Assembly: GCA_907163375.1 (NCBI GenBank)
Contig: CAJQUW010016165.1
Span: forward strand, 62,001-126,000
DNA: 64,000 nucleotides
Direction: 5' to 3'
Source of the DNA: Prostheceraeus crozeri
Taxonomy: Eukaryota > Platyhelminthes > Polycladida > Euryleptidae
A program made the translations under genes and the position numbers. Positions 59,286 through 64,000 of the stretch are shown in pieces; position 1 is the first letter of the stretch, and each line of letters starts with the position of its first letter. A model generated the notes under the pieces. It worked only from the letters and a program-made list of their open reading frames with translations, did not search any database and had not been told where the DNA came from.

Positions 59286-62107
59286 CTTGCTGTCACTTCA
59301 GCACTTGTGTCAAATACAATGATTAGAACCTACCATAGGAAGCGGTCGGGGAATCAAGGGCGTTAATGTTCTTTATTGACAAATCAGTTGTCACTCACTC
59401 AGTATAATACCATGATACGATGATTAGAGCTGTAAATTTCCAATTATAGCTCTAGTTTATCTAAATCACCCTTAGTCAAAGATAGAAAGCAAAATGACTA
59501 TATTAGGCATTTTTCTTTACTGATGCAACTTGGGACGTAACAGAAAGTGGAGTGGATGTGAAGATGTGAATGACAATTGCATCACAATTACGTTTACAGG
59601 AAACAACTATTAACTCATGATAAAGTGTATTTGTTGAAAATTGAAGTTTGCAAAACGATTGACCTTTATGATTGCTCGTAGACTGTGAGTCTTAAATATT
59701 AGTTGCATTGTGCTATAGGTGCACATTTCGAGAGATCTGTTCGCTCTATACTTCAGTTCTCACTTTTTTTGTCTGGAGGCCAAGATGATGCGAGCGTTGC
59801 TACTGCCATTGCTTGTATGAATTGGAAATTGCAAAAGTAATATATGCACATGCAGTTCTGGCAGAGAACATACATGTATATGTACATGTGCTTTAAGTAG
59901 AGAAACTGCTAGCTAGTCATGAAGCAAACTTCTTAGGACACCGAGTCATGGACAAAGAAGAAAAATTTTTCAAATGTACATGCACATGTATTCCATGACT
60001 AGCAGGCTATGCATGTTGAATGCGAATTATCCAGCTCATAGGTGTTAAAAACGGTTCTAGTAACGGGCCACATCATGGATATGATTAGCTTTGTGATCAG
60101 CTAATTCTGTAGTAGACTACTACAGAAATCAGAATCATTGAAATGATAATAGGCCTGCTGTGAAGAGCAGGCCTCTGCAACTTCTTTTTTTTTAACAAAA
60201 GATGAAACCAAAAGCAGATGCTGAAGGTGCACATTTGTTATCAAAAACGATGCTTAACCAAAATTTTAACCTGTAGTTGTTTTTACGATTTCCAAAATAT
60301 TCTGTTTTCATTGAAACATCTTAGGGCTTTTCCGCAAGTTTAGAGCAGTGACAAATATAGTTTTAAGAAATATAAACCATGCACAGAAATTGTACCCACA
60401 ACTCTGCACCGGAGCAAGATTTCGGAATGCTCAAATACTTGCATAAAAACCGTGGCCATTGCCAAAGTGGCCAGTCTTAACAAAGGAAATCTGCGATCTA
60501 TAACGAAACCTACTTTTAAAGCATTTTACAAAAGTTAGTTAAATACACATTAAATACGGAATGCATTGCTAGAAAATTCTATCATTATAAATAATACAAA
60601 TGAGTCAGGGCTGAAAACGGCCGGAGTAATCAAAGCCAGCAGGGTTTGACAACGTACGATGTCAATCAAAATTGATCGCATGCCGCTAACTTCAGACACT
60701 GCTCTACCATCGACTGTCAAGAGCACAGGCAGTAGACGCTACTAGCATTACTCGTATATGTGTTTCCATTGAAATCGAATCATTCATTTTGATTCCTCGA
60801 GATTATTTCCAGTTAATCGAGATATGAAATGGTCATTCGATAGATAGGCTAAGGAATACATAATTCTTACAAAATTCACACATTTGACCATACGGCAGAA
60901 GATCATAGTCATTATAGCAGCACAGAAAAAAATCAAGATCCCCTTTCTTTTGAGGTCGATTTCTACTGGCGCTAAAATTATGCAGAAGTTGACGCCCTTC
61001 GGCGTCCCGCGCTTTTAAAAGTCGATAGAAACAATGTGGGCAGAATGGTGGAGCTTGATCTTTTATTTGCTGCTATAAAAATTCATGTAGGCAAGAATAT
61101 AGGATTCTGACAATTTTATTTGAGATAAGCTATGTGTAATTACATGCAAAAGTTAGTATTCTCTTACTATTTAAGAATCAGTTCGCAACATTTATGTCAG
61201 ATAGAGCACGTTTAGGTAGGTATCTTTAAATATGTTACACTAACTATACATGCTCCTATAATGCTGTTTTCCTTTTGATTGACTAAGCGATTTCCTTTAG
61301 AGGGAATGCATAGTTAATGGTCAAGATAGGCCCATTAAAATTAATCGAAAGGCCGTGCCCGCGGCCTGTTCCATCCCGGTGATGCTTAATCACAGGAGAA
61401 AGAGAACATACGTGGTTTGACGCTTTGAAACTGATTTTTTCATCGCATAAAACTCAATTTTGTCATACTAAAAAGTTATTTCTGATTGATTTGGTCGATG
61501 GTTTATAAAGATGATAAGCTCCTGAAACTCTCAGTCCATCCCGAAGATGATGCCAATCATTTGCACTGCTTCAAATGTTGGAGTTTATTTAAGATGAAAT
61601 TATGCTGATAATGTTATTCAAGTGAAAGGATTTCTATTTTTCCCTCGAAATTAATGTTCATGTTGGCTCATGGTTGAGAAGAAGAACAGAGAAGTGTCAA
61701 TTGTCCTGACGTAGCAGCGTGAAGCAAAGATTGATCAAGCACACTCAAATGAATACCTCCCTAAAGCCTACTCCGCGACAAGCTACCGGAAGCGAAAATC
61801 CCGAAGCTTGTTATTTGGGGGGGGGACTTGCTGTAAAATCCGGTGCCATAAGAAATGAAGGGCTACTGAACGTTGTTTATACAAAAAGTCAAGAATGATT
61901 TAAAGTTTATCATGTCGGCACCTCTCTTATAGTTATAAGAGTTTTATCTGCAGTTTTTCAAGATCTGATCAAATTTTGTCGAATAAATATCACTAACAAA
62001 TTATAATCTCCAAATATTCATTAGTGAGAGAGGATCGAGGAGTTCGTTGAGTTCCGTTGGTAGCTTATCTCTCATGGCGCATCAGCAACATACTGCGCCA
62101 ATTGCTG
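59286..62107. other. Mostly featureless; one possible first exon at 59,785-59,814
   Basis: The only hint of a gene is CCAAG-ATGATG at 59,785, encoding MMRALLLPLL before a possible donor GTATGA (59,815). This would suit the start of a signal peptide. It is too short to support. A perfect 9-bp hairpin (AGGCCTGCT/AGCAGGCCT) lies near 60,151-60,174. Nothing else was recognised. Confidence 0.3.
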
Positions 62108-62240
62108 CACTGTAAATCGCTGGATACGAAAATTACATACAAACATATACCAAAATTACGTACAATTTGAAACTAACATCTGATACGAGATTCTGGTATG
62201 TCTACAGAGATCTGGTATGTTTTTCATACCACATCTCATT
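62108..62240 (+). mobile_element. TA-target MITE, left end cut off by PLE
   Basis: CACTGTAAATCGCTGGATACG through TTCATACCACATCTCA matches the left end of the family, then homology stops at the 3' boundary of the PLE that follows. Confidence 0.7.
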
Positions 62241-64000
62241 TAGGAACGATCTAAATCATGTTACATGCAACAAATCATTTCAAAAGCTGAAGTACATGAT
62301 AATTAAATAAGGTACACATAATAACTAGACTCAAATTAATTTACATTTGAAAAAAGCACCATCATGGTTAACTTGCTTATTCAAAGTGGGGTTGAGTTTT
62401 TTTATGTACATGGCTTCCAAAATATTTAGGTCATAAGTGTTGGGAGCTTGAGATAGAATTTTGAAATTGTCAACTTTACAGCTGCAACTGCAATTCAACC
62501 TATGGTCAGAAATGGCGGACATTTTTTCTCGATGTTCTTTTATTCTTAAGTTTAAGTGTCTTGTAGTTCTACCTATGTAGGTAGTGCGAGGGTCCACCTC
62601 ACAAGCGAATTGGTAAATGACATTAGACCTAAGAACTTTGGGAGTATGATCTTTGTTGGAGAAACCACTTTTTAGTTTATTGCATGTGAAAACCCAACGG
62701 ATAGGAAATTCTTTATCTATTCTACGGAATAGTGATAGTAGTTTCTTTTTAAAATAAACCGATTGAATGCCAAAAAATGGAATTTTGACAGTATGGAGGT
62801 ATTTGGATTCATCTTTTTCTTTTGGAGCACAGAATCTTTTGTCCAGATACTGTTTGACCACTTTTTGTATAAAGTACAACGGATATCCGTTGTTTTGAAA
62901 AATTTTGGTCAATTTCCCTATTTCATCATGGAAAGTTTGCCATGACGAGCAGACGATGTAGGCTCTGTTGATCAGAGTGCTTAAAACAGAAATTTTCCAT
63001 TGCATGGGGCATATGGCTCTGAAATTCAAGGTTAGACCGGTGTACGTGGGTTTTCTGTACACCTTAGTAGTTAGCGTGTTGGATGAAACATCCAGGTCAA
63101 TATCTAGAAAAGGTAGCACTTTACCTCCTACCTCTGTGGTGAATTTCATATTACTATGCCACTTGTTAATATAGTTGAAGAAGGATAAGTGGTCATCATC
63201 TTCAAAGATAGCCAAGATGTCATCTACATATCTGACATAGAATTTTAGGTTTAGTTTATCATTTTGTAGGAAAGTCTGTTCTAAATGTCCCATAAATAAG
63301 TTACTGAGGGTTGGGGCTAAGGGGCTACCCATGCTCAAACCATCACTTTGACGATAGAGAATGTTGTTGAACGAGAAAATGCCACCAGTGGCGAATTGAA
63401 GTAATTTTTTGAAGGTGTCTTTACTATATGGTGGTTTTGTGTTATTGGAGCTATACACCTTATCACACGCTAGATCAATGACTTCTTTGAGAGGGACGTT
63501 AGTGAAAAGACTAACAACATCAAAGCTGATGAGTTTCGAATCCGATGAGAATTTGTAGCTAGCGAGTTTGTCTAGCAGATCAGCGTTATTTTGTACTGAG
63601 TACTCCGTAGGAATTATAGGAGTAATGTACTGGTTTAGGTACTTGGCAAGGTTATATTCGGCCGTGCCATAACTGGCGACAACAGGTCTAAGAGGTGCAT
63701 TATTTTTATGTACCTTGGCAGAACCGTAAAGTTTGCCACTACAGGAACCCCTAGGAGTAATTTTAGTGAACACTTGGGAGTCCACGTACGGTTTCACATA
63801 TTTGTTCAAAAAGTATTTTAGTTTATTCTGTTGTTTTATAACAGGGTGATCGAGCATCAATTCATTTTGGTTGTGTGGGATAGCAGTAAATTTGGTAGTA
63901 TCTTCAATGATAGCATTGAGCTTGTTTACATATTCATCAGCATCTAGAATAGCTATACCATTACCTTTGTCCAATGGGACAACTTTGATGTCTTTATTTA
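62241..64000 (-). mobile_element. Penelope-like element, second family, runs off the window
   Basis: The element reads right to left. Its 3' UTR is about 62,241-62,330, and the coding frame is open from 62,331 to the right edge. It differs from the 21-kb and 41-kb copies throughout (only motif-level similarity) and so belongs to another PLE lineage. No hammerhead core was seen in this 3' UTR. Confidence 0.85.
62331..64000 (-). CDS. Penelope-like reverse transcriptase + GIY-YIG, 5' end beyond window
   Basis: The frame is uninterrupted over at least 556 codons. It opens (in window) with KVVPLDKGNGIAILDADEY, the conserved N-terminal DKGN block of PLE polymerases. Counting from the D of DKGN as 2, the landmarks are YGSAKVHK (83-90), motif A FDVVSLFTNVPL (151-162), motif B DGLSMGSPLAPTLSN (211-225), motif C YVDD (249-252) and FLDIDL (289-294). 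The GIY-YIG nuclease has YQFAC (454-458), TYIGRTTRHLNLRIKEH (465-481), a CSCSC cluster (495-499) and the Glu of LEAMYIKKLNP (519-529). No ATG is visible in the window; the start lies outside. The intact frame suggests fairly recent activity. Confidence 0.9.
   Translation of the reverse strand, partial: NKDIKVVPLDKGNGIAILDADEYVNKLNAIIEDTTKFTAIPHNQNELMLDHPVIKQQNKLKYFLNKYVKPYVDSQVFTKITPRGSCSGKLYGSAKVHKNNAPLRPVVASYGTAEYNLAKYLNQYITPIIPTEYSVQNNADLLDKLASYKFSSDSKLISFDVVSLFTNVPLKEVIDLACDKVYSSNNTKPPYSKDTFKKLLQFATGGIFSFNNILYRQSDGLSMGSPLAPTLSNLFMGHLEQTFLQNDKLNLKFYVRYVDDILAIFEDDDHLSFFNYINKWHSNMKFTTEVGGKVLPFLDIDLDVSSNTLTTKVYRKPTYTGLTLNFRAICPMQWKISVLSTLINRAYIVCSSWQTFHDEIGKLTKIFQNNGYPLYFIQKVVKQYLDKRFCAPKEKDESKYLHTVKIPFFGIQSVYFKKKLLSLFRRIDKEFPIRWVFTCNKLKSGFSNKDHTPKVLRSNVIYQFACEVDPRTTYIGRTTRHLNLRIKEHREKMSAISDHRLNCSCSCKVDNFKILSQAPNTYDLNILEAMYIKKLNPTLNKQVNHDGAFFKCKLI

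Noticed and set aside
60151-60174. Hairpin as a terminator
   Set aside because: No bacterial context and no T-tract rule applies; it is one of many chance or TAGGCCT-related palindromes.

Overview
This is a 64 kb piece of an AT-rich eukaryotic genome, almost certainly an animal and most likely a marine invertebrate. It has no operons, coding is sparse, consensus GT/AG splice sites occur, and there is a tRNA-derived SINE head. The transposon mix (Penelope-like elements, Transib, piggyBac, hAT, Tc1/mariner, TA-target MITEs and a Polinton/adintovirus-like fossil) is typical of echinoderms, hemichordates, molluscs and cnidarians; I cannot name the species. The only plausible host coding pieces are a PAN/apple-like exon near 3.8 kb and two weaker exon candidates near 50.2 and 59.8 kb.

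Layout. 0-16 kb: a Tc1/mariner HTH fragment; a non-autonomous hAT element (1456-3056) with a clean 8-bp target duplication, sitting inside an older long-TIR MITE; a piggyBac-type MITE (6906-7821) with TTAA sites; a possible large inverted-repeat element (8387-11253) holding a tRNA-like SINE head; and a second long-TIR MITE copy (13547-14263). 16.8-18.2 kb: remains of an intron-containing transposase-like gene. 18.7-21.2 kb: a repeat block whose inverted copy lies at 50.5-52.3 kb, next to a complete TA-target MITE. 21.3-23.2 kb: a 5'-truncated Penelope-like element (PLE) with an open RT + GIY-YIG frame and a candidate hammerhead ribozyme in its 3' UTR. 24.8-37.8 kb: three nearly identical 4.36-kb direct repeats, each beginning exactly at a MITE terminus, followed by a fourth, diverged MITE. 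41.2-43.1 kb: a second copy of the same PLE, opposite strand, between (TA)n tracts.

44.0-47.6 kb holds the most striking element: a Transib (RAG1-related) DNA transposon with about 338-bp inverted repeats. Each terminus reads as a heptamer, a 23-bp spacer and the nonamer AAAAAAATG, the same layout as a 23-RSS of V(D)J recombination. Its transposase is decayed but keeps the Asp, Asp, CxxC and Glu landmarks and has a Cys/His-rich N-terminal module.

48-50 kb has short tandem repeats and a broken virus-like fossil. 52.4-54.6 kb is a full-length piggyBac element with TTAA sites and a decayed DDD transposase. 58.4-59.3 kb is a hAT-like MITE. The window ends in a third, different PLE (62.2-64.0 kb, minus strand, frame open to the edge) that appears to have cut a TA-target MITE. 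The elements do not form a pathway. What links them is nested insertion and recombination, and this gives a relative chronology.
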